DNA from: Haloferacaceae archaeon
GTDB taxonomy: Archaea; Halobacteriota; Halobacteria; Halobacteriales; Haloferacaceae
NCBI GenBank assembly: GCA_003554115.1
Contig: PWFE01000022.1
Span: 1 to 26,921 of the forward strand
DNA: 26,921 bases
Reading direction: 5' to 3'
In this document: positions 6,953-13,726 of the stretch, piece by piece
How the letters are laid out: each line of letters starts with the position of its first letter
How positions within the stretch are numbered: position 1 is the first letter of the stretch
Notes under the pieces: model-generated
Databases searched by the model: none
Told to the model about the DNA's origin: nothing
Seen by the model: the letters and a program-made list of their open reading frames with translations, nothing else
Translations under genes and position numbers: made by a program

Positions 6953-7389
6953 GTACCCTCGAAAAGCCGGTCGAGATACTACTCGCCGAGGATAATCCGG
7001 GCGACGTAATGCTAACGAAAAAGGCGCTCGAACAGGGGAAACTGGCAAACAACCTCCACGTTGCCACCGACGGCGTCGAGACGCTGGCGTTTCTCAGACA
7101 GGAAGGTGAGTACGCCGACAAACCCCGTCCAGACCTAGTGTTATTGGATCTCAACATGCCGCGAAAGGACGGCCAAGACGTCCTCGAAGAGCTGCGGGCT
7201 GACGAGGAGTTGTGTCGGATTCCGGTGGTCGTCCTAACGAGTTCGGAGTCCGAAGAGGACATCGCCAAATCCTACGAGTTGAGCGCCAACGCCTATCTAA
7301 CCAAACCCGTCGACTTCGAGGGCTTCATCGAGATCGTCAACCGGATGGAGGAGTTCTGGTTCAAAATGGTCAAGCTCCCACCAGAATAA
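6949..7389 (+). CDS. Single-domain response regulator (Rcp1-like receiver)
   Basis: This 146-residue CheY-type receiver has no output domain. The acidic pocket is E14-D15 (LLAEDNPGD), the phospho-acceptor is D67 in LVLLDLNMP, the switch Thr/Ser is in VVLTSSES, and the conserved Lys is K119 in YLTKPVDF. Receivers of this type commonly pair with phytochrome-like PAS/GAF kinases, and such a kinase is divergently encoded next door. The start is GTG 6949, preceded by gagagga (6934-6940), a partial Shine-Dalgarno match. The longer frame back to 6805 encodes no receiver sequence. One base separates its stop from the next ATG, so it is co-transcribed with the receiver-kinase gene. Confidence 0.88.
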   Translation: MSTLEKPVEILLAEDNPGDVMLTKKALEQGKLANNLHVATDGVETLAFLRQEGEYADKPRPDLVLLDLNMPRKDGQDVLEELRADEELCRIPVVVLTSSESEEDIAKSYELSANAYLTKPVDFEGFIEIVNRMEEFWFKMVKLPPE

Positions 7390-7390
7390 C

Positions 7391-8440
7391 ATGTCTTTTC
7401 AAACGAATGCAGAGCTCACAATCCTCCTCGTTGAGGATAACCTTGGTGATGCCCGCCTATTTGAACACCATCTGGAAACCGCCTCCAGCGGCTCGTTTCC
7501 GGCTGCGACCGTCGAGCATGTCGAATCGCTTGTAGAGGCTACAGACCGCCTCAAAACCGACGACTACGATCTCGTGTTGCTCGATCTCGGTCTGCCAGAC
7601 AGCACCGGCCTCGACACACTGGATCAGTACACTGACCTCGTCTTCGAGTCTGAGGAGGTAGCGGCTGTGCCCGTAATCGTGCTCACCGGGCTCAGAGACG
7701 ACTCGGCTGCCATCGAAGCCATCGAACGCGGTGCCCAAGACTACCTCGTCAAGGACGATGTCGATGCGAGCGTGTTGCATCGAGCAGTTCGGTACGCGCT
7801 CGAACGCCACGCCCAACAGCAGGAACTCCGCCGACAGAACGAACGCCTCGAACAGTTCGCCAGCGTCGTCTCCCACGACCTCCGAAACCCGTTGAGCGTG
7901 GCCAAAGGCCACATCGAGATGGTCGAAGACGACCACGCCGAGGTAATCGAGCGAAATCTCGATCGCATGGAGACGATTATCGCCGACGTGCTAACGCTTG
8001 CTCGCGAGGGCCGGTCGGTCGAAGACGTCGAGCCCGTCGACCTGAAAACACTGCTTGAGACCTGCTGGAAGAACGTCGAGACGGCCTCGGCGAGGCTGTC
8101 GATAGTAGACGAGTTCTCGATTATGGCAGACGAAAGCCGCTGTCGACAACTGTTCGAGAACCTGATTCGCAACAGCATAGAACACGGCGACGACGGCGTC
8201 GAGATCAGGGTAGGCCGCCTCGACGACGGGTTTTATTTCGAGGACACCGGACCGGGGATACCGGTCGACGAACGCGAACAGATCTTCGAGGCCGGCTACA
8301 CGACGAATCAGGACGGTACCGGTTTCGGCTTAAATATCGTCAAGGAGATTGCCACGGCCCACGGCTGGGAGATTCGGGCAACCGAGGGAGCCGACGGCGG
8401 TGCCAGATTCGAGTGTACCGGCGTGACGTTCAGCGAGTGA
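7391..8440 (+). CDS. Receiver-histidine kinase fusion protein
   Basis: This 349-residue protein has an N-terminal receiver (about 8-130; acidic pair E15-D16, phospho-acceptor D65 in LVLLDLGLP, Lys 121 in DYLVKDD). A short coiled-coil-like linker (about 137-156, RHAQQQELRRQNERLEQ) leads to HisKA with H162 in VVSHDLRNPL, then an HATPase with NLIRNSIEHG, DTGPGIP and GTGFGLNI. It has no separate sensor domain, so its input is probably phosphorylation of its own receiver, which makes it a relay element. It follows the lone receiver by 1 nt and lies opposite the PAS/GAF kinase. Together the three proteins carry two transmitter and two receiver modules. No DNA-binding output is encoded here. Confidence 0.88.
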   Translation: MSFQTNAELTILLVEDNLGDARLFEHHLETASSGSFPAATVEHVESLVEATDRLKTDDYDLVLLDLGLPDSTGLDTLDQYTDLVFESEEVAAVPVIVLTGLRDDSAAIEAIERGAQDYLVKDDVDASVLHRAVRYALERHAQQQELRRQNERLEQFASVVSHDLRNPLSVAKGHIEMVEDDHAEVIERNLDRMETIIADVLTLAREGRSVEDVEPVDLKTLLETCWKNVETASARLSIVDEFSIMADESRCRQLFENLIRNSIEHGDDGVEIRVGRLDDGFYFEDTGPGIPVDEREQIFEAGYTTNQDGTGFGLNIVKEIATAHGWEIRATEGADGGARFECTGVTFSE

Positions 8441-8497
8441 GAGGTCGACCCCGAATCGACCAGCGATTTCGATCCGACAAAGAGTTTTCCAGCGGGC

Positions 8498-9772
8498 TTA
8501 CAGCGAAGAAAACGTTGCAGTGACGTGTGCCCGCGGCGGCTCGGAGAACACCGTCTGGGGGTCGGCGTCGACGACGAGCGTCGACTGGAGTTCCTCTTCA
8601 GCCGGCGGGTCAGCCGGAAACAGCCCGGAAAATCGGGCCTCTGCAGCCGTGAGTCGCTGGCTGTCGGCAGTCACCGAGAGCGTACTGATACAACTCGATA
8701 GGGGACCGAAGATGGCCTCATACTCGGAAGACAGTTCCACCATGACACCGGTGTCTGTAAGGAACTCCACGGTGTCCGGTTGCTCCCAGATGCAGACACT
8801 GAGTGTGCCCTCGCCAGTTGTTTCGAACAGCCACTGGCCGTCGTCTTCGTCGACGATCCGATTGAGCGTGCTGATGTAGCCACTCAGCACGTGCGCGAGA
8901 ACACGCCGACCGTCAGCCGCCCGGTTAGGATCTTCGGTTGGGACAAACAGTCGAGTGCCGGTGAGGCCGAACGCCAACCCGGCTGCGTCACTGTGGCCCT
9001 CATAAATCGAGACGCCACGCTGGGAGTCGACATGTTCGAACTCCCAACCGAACCGGTCGACAATCTCGGAGTGGTCGAACGAGCCCTCGAAAACGAGCAA
9101 GCCGTCTGTGAGCATCACAGCGTCGACCTCAATGCCGACGTCGGCGGCCGTGACTGACTCCGGTTCGGATTCGAGTTCGGAACCGGCCGATTGGTCATCG
9201 GTGCCAGCAGTCACGTTCGATTCGTTGGTCGAGTGCTCGTCGGCTGTCTCGGTACTGTTCGCGTTGTCGGCTGTCGCGGTACTGTTCGTATCGATCTCGG
9301 TTTCGTTTCGCTGGTCGGCTGCTGATTCGTTTTCGGGGCGTATTGGCTCGGTCGATGGGTCGACGACCGTCGCGTTCTCGTCGGCGTATTCGTCGTCGAC
9401 CCTGCCAGCGGCGTTAACCGCCTGTCGGAGTGCAGCGCCGAACGGATAGCTCGACAGCGATTCGACAGCCGCAGAGATTCGATCGACGCCAGACAGCGGC
9501 AAGCCGACAAGCGGGTTCGTCGAATCGAGTCGGCCGGTCGAAACCGCCCGTCGAATCGCCGGCAGCGATGAAAGCTCCAGATGGTACGAGACGACACTAC
9601 CGTTGTCGTAGCTGTGTGCAGGTGGCCAACTGCTGTGGGCTGGTCGCCCATACCGGACAGGACCGCCGTTGGCCTCCGGGTCCTCAGTCACGTCGGCGTC
9701 CGTCTCCAGACAGCCAGCGACCACAAGGCTGCCGGTGGCCCCGACAGCCTGCAGCAGCGTCCGTCGGTTCAT
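8498..9772 (-). CDS. Tat-exported lipoprotein with sequon-rich linker, function unknown
   Basis: The 424-residue protein starts MNRRTLLQAVGATGSLVVAGC: a twin-Arg signal followed by a lipobox ending in C21, so it is probably exported folded and lipid-anchored on the outer face of the membrane. Residues 22-125 and about 200-424 look folded and are mixed alpha/beta. Between them, about residues 126-200 are Asn/Ser/Thr/Glu-rich and hold seven N-x-S/T sequons (N133, N148, N156, N163, N172, N183, N186); N57 is another. This suggests a heavily glycosylated spacer. I do not recognise the folded parts. The frame is open 76 codons further upstream, but the signal peptide fixes the start at 9772. It converges with the receiver-kinase gene. 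Confidence 0.8.
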   Translation of the reverse strand: MNRRTLLQAVGATGSLVVAGCLETDADVTEDPEANGGPVRYGRPAHSSWPPAHSYDNGSVVSYHLELSSLPAIRRAVSTGRLDSTNPLVGLPLSGVDRISAAVESLSSYPFGAALRQAVNAAGRVDDEYADENATVVDPSTEPIRPENESAADQRNETEIDTNSTATADNANSTETADEHSTNESNVTAGTDDQSAGSELESEPESVTAADVGIEVDAVMLTDGLLVFEGSFDHSEIVDRFGWEFEHVDSQRGVSIYEGHSDAAGLAFGLTGTRLFVPTEDPNRAADGRRVLAHVLSGYISTLNRIVDEDDGQWLFETTGEGTLSVCIWEQPDTVEFLTDTGVMVELSSEYEAIFGPLSSCISTLSVTADSQRLTAAEARFSGLFPADPPAEEELQSTLVVDADPQTVFSEPPRAHVTATFSSL

Positions 9773-9840
9773 AGCCGACGCTCTCACTCCAGCTACAAGT
9801 ATCATCTTTTTTGAACGCCGGGCTACGGGTGGCCGAGGAT

Positions 9841-9848
9841 GTTTATAT
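9841..9848 (+). promoter_or_regulatory. TATA box of the GNAT gene
   Basis: The motif tttatat is centred 26 nt before the ATG at 9871, predicting a leaderless transcript. It shows that the in-frame upstream ATGs (9811 and 9847) are not the start. Confidence 0.65.
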
Positions 9849-9870
9849 GTCGGCGTACATAGGTTTCGGC

Positions 9871-10446
9871 ATGTACGTCCGTGATGCAAAAAACCGCGAC
9901 GAGGTCTGGCTGCTGGACCAGATTGACGCGCTGGGCGTCGACCCTGCGGCCTTTCGGTCGCGCGAGTACGTGATAGCGGTCGACGAAAAGACCAACACAC
10001 GGGTTGGGTTCGGACGGCGTCGCATCCACTCCGGTTCGCCCGAGGTCTGTGAACTCACGGGCATCGGCGTACTCGAAGCATGGCGCGGACAGGGTGTCGG
10101 TGGACACGTAATCGAGCGACTTATGGCAGAAGCCGGTGACGACGGCTTCGAGACGGTGTACGTCCTGACAGACATCCCCGAGTATCTCGGACAGTTCGGC
10201 TTCGAGTTGGTCGAGCCGAATCAGCTCGCCGAGCAACTGATCGACCGACTCGACCGCAAGCGCCAACAGGTCGACGAGAGCATCGAGCCGCTGGCGCTCG
10301 CTGTCGGCGACTTCGAGATGCCCCCGCGTCTTCGAGAGGCGTTCAAAACCGCGAGTGCCGAGACTGAGTCGACAGAGCCCGCCGAAACCGCAGAGGACTT
10401 CGGGATTGACCCCGAGACGGCGACGTATAAGTACGATACCGGGTAG
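9871..10446 (+). CDS. GNAT-family N-acetyltransferase
   Basis: This 191-residue protein transfers an acetyl group from acetyl-CoA to an unknown amine. The core GNAT fold spans about residues 1-125: beta-strands REYVIAVDE and TRVGFGRRRIH, then motif A GIGVLEAWRGQGVGGHVIER, whose RGQGVG loop binds the CoA pyrophosphate, then FETVYVLTD and the C-terminal strand GQFGFELVE. The last 65 or so residues are an acidic tail (AETESTEPAETAEDFG) outside the domain. I chose ATG 9871 from the TATA spacing; the MYVRDAKNRDEVW beginning also looks like a family N-terminus. It stands alone, divergent from the lipoprotein gene. The substrate cannot be inferred. Confidence 0.82.
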   Translation: MYVRDAKNRDEVWLLDQIDALGVDPAAFRSREYVIAVDEKTNTRVGFGRRRIHSGSPEVCELTGIGVLEAWRGQGVGGHVIERLMAEAGDDGFETVYVLTDIPEYLGQFGFELVEPNQLAEQLIDRLDRKRQQVDESIEPLALAVGDFEMPPRLREAFKTASAETESTEPAETAEDFGIDPETATYKYDTG

Positions 10447-10473
10447 CAGCCAACTACTAGCGGTAGCCACTGC

Positions 10474-10761
10474 CTACTGGACACCTTCTCTGCCTTCGAG
10501 AAAGTCGGTGCTGAAAACGAGATACGTCAACACCGTACAGAACAGAATTGGCGGCAGGAGGGCGAACGCCCACAGCGGTTCGAGTCCCCAACTCAGAATC
10601 AGCACGACGTTTCCAAGGCCCAAAAGTAAAAACGGCATCGAGTACAGCGCGGCGCGCTTTCGTTTCCGGCCAGTATCAAGAATTTCGTCGTCCAGCATCT
10701 CCGCTCTGGGCGGGCCGTCGACGCTACCGGATTCGTCCGACTCACTCGGCGGCGTTTCCAT
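10474..10761 (-). CDS. Small two-helix membrane protein, unknown function
   Basis: This 95-residue protein has an acidic N-terminal tail (about 1-30, METPPSESDESGSVDGPP), a basic GRKRKRA patch and two hydrophobic helices (about 39-57 and 62-83). By the positive-inside rule the N-terminus should be cytoplasmic. The start is ATG 10761; a 15-codon upstream extension exists but lacks any membrane or conserved look. It is followed by a convergent GNAT gene and preceded by another tiny membrane protein in the same direction. No family is recognised. Confidence 0.65.
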   Translation of the reverse strand: METPPSESDESGSVDGPPRAEMLDDEILDTGRKRKRAALYSMPFLLLGLGNVVLILSWGLEPLWAFALLPPILFCTVLTYLVFSTDFLEGREGVQ

Positions 10762-10802
10762 ACACGCTCTATGAGCCGTGGGCTCAAAAACGATGCCACA
10801 TC

Positions 10803-11078
10803 TCACTGTGCGTTGGTATCAAACCGCGAGGCAAGCGAGATCAATCCGAACAGCGCGGCCACCGCGAGAGCGACCACCACCATCCCGTAGAGCGTCATCG
10901 CAGCCGGCGTAATCGGGACTGCAAGCACACCGCCGACCGTAATGTCGCCCGCCTCGGCACTGTTGGCCCCGACAACGAATCCGAGCAGCCCACCGATTAG
11001 CACGCCAATCCCACCGAGTGCCAGTAGAATCCGTCGACCGAGCCCACTGACGGCCGGCTGGGACTGTTCGTCGGTCAT
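10803..11078 (-). CDS. Small two-helix membrane protein, unknown function
   Basis: The 91-residue protein begins MTDEQSQPAVSGLGRR, then has two Ala/Gly/Leu/Val-rich membrane helices (about 17-40 and 58-85). The loop between them (NSAEAGDITVGGVLAVPITP) probably faces outside. It resembles short haloarchaeal proteins sometimes labelled as neighbours of cytochrome oxidase genes, but I hold that only as a loose memory. It is 41 nt upstream of the next small membrane gene in the same direction and divergent from cdd, so the two small genes may form a unit. Confidence 0.65.
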   Translation of the reverse strand: MTDEQSQPAVSGLGRRILLALGGIGVLIGGLLGFVVGANSAEAGDITVGGVLAVPITPAAMTLYGMVVVALAVAALFGLISLASRFDTNAQ

Positions 11079-11127
11079 ACCACTGCTATGAGCGCATACC
11101 GGTAGAACGTTTCCGTTGGCCCCGAGG

Positions 11128-11133
11128 TTATAT
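11128..11133 (+). promoter_or_regulatory. TATA box of cdd-udp
   Basis: The ttatat motif is centred 27 nt upstream of the cdd ATG, consistent with a leaderless transcript for the cdd-udp operon. Confidence 0.65.
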
Positions 11134-11157
11134 GCTCATTCGTGGTAGCCATACTGT

Positions 11158-11580
11158 ATGACTGATCCACTCGTACTCCGGGCTCGCGACGCATACCAAC
11201 AGGCCCATGTCCCCTACTCGTCGTACCCTGTCGGCGCGGCACTCGAAACCGTAGACGGAACCGTGTTCGTCGGTTGTAACATCGAGAACGCAAACTACTC
11301 GAACAGTCTGCATGCCGAAGAAGTCGCACTCGCCGAGGCGGTCAAAACCGGTCACACACAGTTCAGCCGATTAGCGGTCTCATCGGACGCACGCGATGGG
11401 CTCACCCCGTGTGGGATGTGTCGACAGACGCTCGCGGAGTTCGCTGACGATAGTTTTGAAATCGTTTGTGACACGGGAGATGGCGTCGATCATTATACGC
11501 TCGGTGAGCTACTACCCAACACTCTCTCCGAGTCGATGCTTCAGCAGGCGGCTCAGCGACGAGGTGAGCGGGATGCATAA
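11158..11580 (+). CDS. cdd: Cytidine deaminase
   Basis: This 140-residue zinc enzyme deaminates cytidine or deoxycytidine to uridine or deoxyuridine in pyrimidine salvage. Substrate residues lie in PYSSYPVGAAL and GCNIENANYSNS. The catalytic site is H52-A-E54 (E54 as proton shuttle) with C85-G-M-C88 in LTPCGMCRQ. The short length is that of tetrameric deaminases, which normally use three Cys ligands, yet the first ligand here is His, as in the longer dimeric enzymes. It overlaps the following uridine phosphorylase gene by 8 bp, so the deaminase product can pass to the next enzyme of the same operon. Confidence 0.93.
   Translation: MTDPLVLRARDAYQQAHVPYSSYPVGAALETVDGTVFVGCNIENANYSNSLHAEEVALAEAVKTGHTQFSRLAVSSDARDGLTPCGMCRQTLAEFADDSFEIVCDTGDGVDHYTLGELLPNTLSESMLQQAAQRRGERDA
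11561..11568 (+). promoter_or_regulatory. Shine-Dalgarno for udp inside the end of cdd
   Basis: The sequence gaggtgag matches the complement of the archaeal 16S rRNA 3' end and lies 4 nt before ATG 11573. It decides between ATG 11573 and the GTG at 11564, which falls inside the site. Confidence 0.65.
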
Positions 11581-12403
11581 CACCGACGCCGACAGCGAGG
11601 ACCCGAATGCCGACCGCCAGTATCATCTCGAAGTGACGAGCGAGGAAGTTGCCGACAGTGTGCTGTTGCCGGGCAACCCCGAGCGAATCGAGACGATTAC
11701 CGGACTCTGGGATGACGCAACGACTGTCGCCAGCCATCGAGAGTATCGGACAGCAACCGGCCAGTATGCGGGCGTCGACATCTCGGCGACTTCGACGGGG
11801 ATCGGTGGCCCTTCGGCAGCGATCGCGCTCGAGGAACTCGCGCGTGTCGACTGTGAGACGTTTATCAGAGTGGGATCGTGTGGAGCCATCCAACCCGACA
11901 TCGAGGTTGGTGATCTCGTCATCACCTCGGGAGCCGTTCGCCAAGAGGGCACCAGCAAGGAGTATATAAAACCGGCGTACCCTGCAGTTGCTAACCATGA
12001 GGTCGTTTCGGCACTTATTGCGGCCGCAGAACGGTTAGGCTACGACTACCACGTCGGGTTGACAATGAGTGCGGACAGCTTTTATACTGGCCAAGGTCGA
12101 CCCGGTTTCGACGGCTATCACGCACCCGGTAGTGAGAGCCTAGTTGAAGAGTTGCGGAGCGCGAACGTCGCCAATATCGAAATGGAGGCGGCGACGATTC
12201 TGACGCTGGCGTCGATCTATGGCCTGCGGGCTGGCGCAGTGTGCGCAGTGTACGCCAACCGGTCGACAGGTGAGTTCCGTCCCGTTGGCGACGAGCGAGC
12301 CGCCGAAACAGCGAGTCTGGCGGTCGCGCTGCTGGCACAGATGGATCAACGCAAACGTGAGGTAGATGTCGACGTATGGCATGCTGGCCTCTCAGTTGAA
12401 TAA
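11573..12403 (+). CDS. udp: Uridine phosphorylase (nucleoside phosphorylase family)
   Basis: This 276-residue enzyme splits uridine with phosphate into uracil and ribose-1-phosphate. Family signatures in order are LLPGNPERIETI (phosphate loop), STGIGGPSAAIALEEL, FIRVGSCGAIQP, LTMSADSFYTGQGR and the substrate motif NIEMEAATILTLA. These fit the PNP/UDP family; the phosphate and E-M-E motifs plus the cdd partner favour uridine over purine nucleosides. Its ATG lies within the last codons of cdd (ATGCATAA) with an SD just before it, so translation is coupled. A long in-frame extension upstream is only a shadow across cdd. Confidence 0.9.
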   Translation: MHNTDADSEDPNADRQYHLEVTSEEVADSVLLPGNPERIETITGLWDDATTVASHREYRTATGQYAGVDISATSTGIGGPSAAIALEELARVDCETFIRVGSCGAIQPDIEVGDLVITSGAVRQEGTSKEYIKPAYPAVANHEVVSALIAAAERLGYDYHVGLTMSADSFYTGQGRPGFDGYHAPGSESLVEELRSANVANIEMEAATILTLASIYGLRAGAVCAVYANRSTGEFRPVGDERAAETASLAVALLAQMDQRKREVDVDVWHAGLSVE

Positions 12404-12494
12404 GCGCATCGGCCGAAATATACCAGTAGACAGACGAATTCGTGTGTTCTACTGACAGCCACTCGGATCAGTCACTGCCGTCCATTTCAAAGCC

Positions 12495-12502
12495 GATTTA
12501 TC
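12495..12502 (+). promoter_or_regulatory. TATA box of the NDH-2-like gene
   Basis: The motif gatttatc is centred about 26 nt before ATG 12525, predicting a leaderless mRNA. A second ATG at 12521 is out of frame. Confidence 0.6.
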
Positions 12503-12524
12503 CAAGGCCGTTGGACCTCTATGT

Positions 12525-13691
12525 ATGACAGCTCATGTCGTCGTTGTCGGTGCCGGATATGCTGGTGCTGGCACGGTGAAATCGTTCGAAAACGAGATCG
12601 AGGAGGGCGAAGCCGAGCTCACCTGGATCTCCGAACACGATTATCACCTCGTGTTACACGAGGCCCACCGCGTAATCCGCAAACCGGAAGTCGAATCGAA
12701 AGTCGCTATCCCGGTCGACGAAATCAAAGCTCCCGAAACGAACTTCATTCGGGACCGTGTCACCGGCATCGACACCGACGAGCGACAGATCAAGCTGCGA
12801 GACGGCGAAAACGTCGAGTACGACTACCTGCTGGTCGGCCTCGGCTCCTCGACGGCCTTTTTCGGCATCGACGGCCTCAAAGAGTACGCCCACACGCTCA
12901 AAAGCCTCGACGACGTCCGTGGTATCCACGAAGCGGTTCGGTCGGCCAGCGAGGAGGCAACACAGAGCGAGCCCGCACAGGTGCTGATCGGCGGGGCTGG
13001 CCTCTCGGGCATCCAGACGGCCGGCGAGATCGCCGAATACCGTGATCTGCACCGCGCGCCAATCGAGATCAAACTCGTCGAAGGGCTGGATTCGATTTTC
13101 CCCGGCCAGGACCCCGAAGTCCAGGGTGCGCTGAAAAAGCGACTCCTAGATCGGGATGTCGAGATTCTGACCGGCGATTTCATCTCGGAAGTCGACGACG
13201 AGAGTGTGTATCTCGGCGAAGACAACTCGCTCGACTACGACGTGCTTGTCTGGACTGGCGGCATTACGGGCCGCAAAGAGATCGCAGAGACCGACCTTGA
13301 TAAGGACGACCGCTCGAACCGTCTGTTTGCAGAATCCGACTTCCAGACCAGCGACGAGCGTGTCTTTACCATCGGCGATGCCGCACTGGTCGACCAAGGC
13401 AACGACGATGTCGCCCCACCGACCGCCCAGGCCGCTTGGACGGCCGCCGAAGTCGCCGGCGAAAACCTCGCTCGTGCCGTTCGCGGTGCGCCGCTGAAGT
13501 CCTGGAAGTTCAAAGACAAAGGAATGGTCATCTCGATCGGCGAGGAAGCGGTTGCCCACAACGTGATGGGCGTGCCGATCAACACGTTCGGCGGTCCAGC
13601 GGCCAAAGCACTCAAAAAGGGAATCGCCTGCAACTGGATCGCTGACATCACCTCCTACAAGCGCGCCATGAACGCATGGAGCGACATGTAG
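12525..13691 (+). CDS. NAD(P)/FAD-dependent oxidoreductase, type II NADH dehydrogenase-like
   Basis: This 388-residue flavoprotein carries the FAD-binding motif VVVGAGYAGAGTV near the N-terminus, the central NAD(P)-binding motif IGGAGLSGIQTAGEIAEY, and the second FAD motif FTIGDAALVD before the C-terminal region. This is the NDH-2/sulfide-quinone reductase superfamily. NDH-2 enzymes pass electrons from NADH to membrane quinone without pumping ions. The Cys pairs of sulfide-quinone reductases are not seen, so NDH-2 is preferred. The C-terminus (GIACNWIADITSYKRAMNAW) is amphipathic and may attach to the membrane. It is transcribed alone from its own TATA box and converges with the lyase-like gene. 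Confidence 0.85.
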   Translation: MTAHVVVVGAGYAGAGTVKSFENEIEEGEAELTWISEHDYHLVLHEAHRVIRKPEVESKVAIPVDEIKAPETNFIRDRVTGIDTDERQIKLRDGENVEYDYLLVGLGSSTAFFGIDGLKEYAHTLKSLDDVRGIHEAVRSASEEATQSEPAQVLIGGAGLSGIQTAGEIAEYRDLHRAPIEIKLVEGLDSIFPGQDPEVQGALKKRLLDRDVEILTGDFISEVDDESVYLGEDNSLDYDVLVWTGGITGRKEIAETDLDKDDRSNRLFAESDFQTSDERVFTIGDAALVDQGNDDVAPPTAQAAWTAAEVAGENLARAVRGAPLKSWKFKDKGMVISIGEEAVAHNVMGVPINTFGGPAAKALKKGIACNWIADITSYKRAMNAWSDM

Positions 13692-13726
13692 CTGTTCGGA
13701 CTGAAAAATACTACCTCTGTACGACG

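Noticed and set aside
11396..11572. N-terminal extension of uridine phosphorylase
   Set aside because: The segment is the shifted frame of cdd. A good ribosome-binding site immediately precedes ATG 11573.
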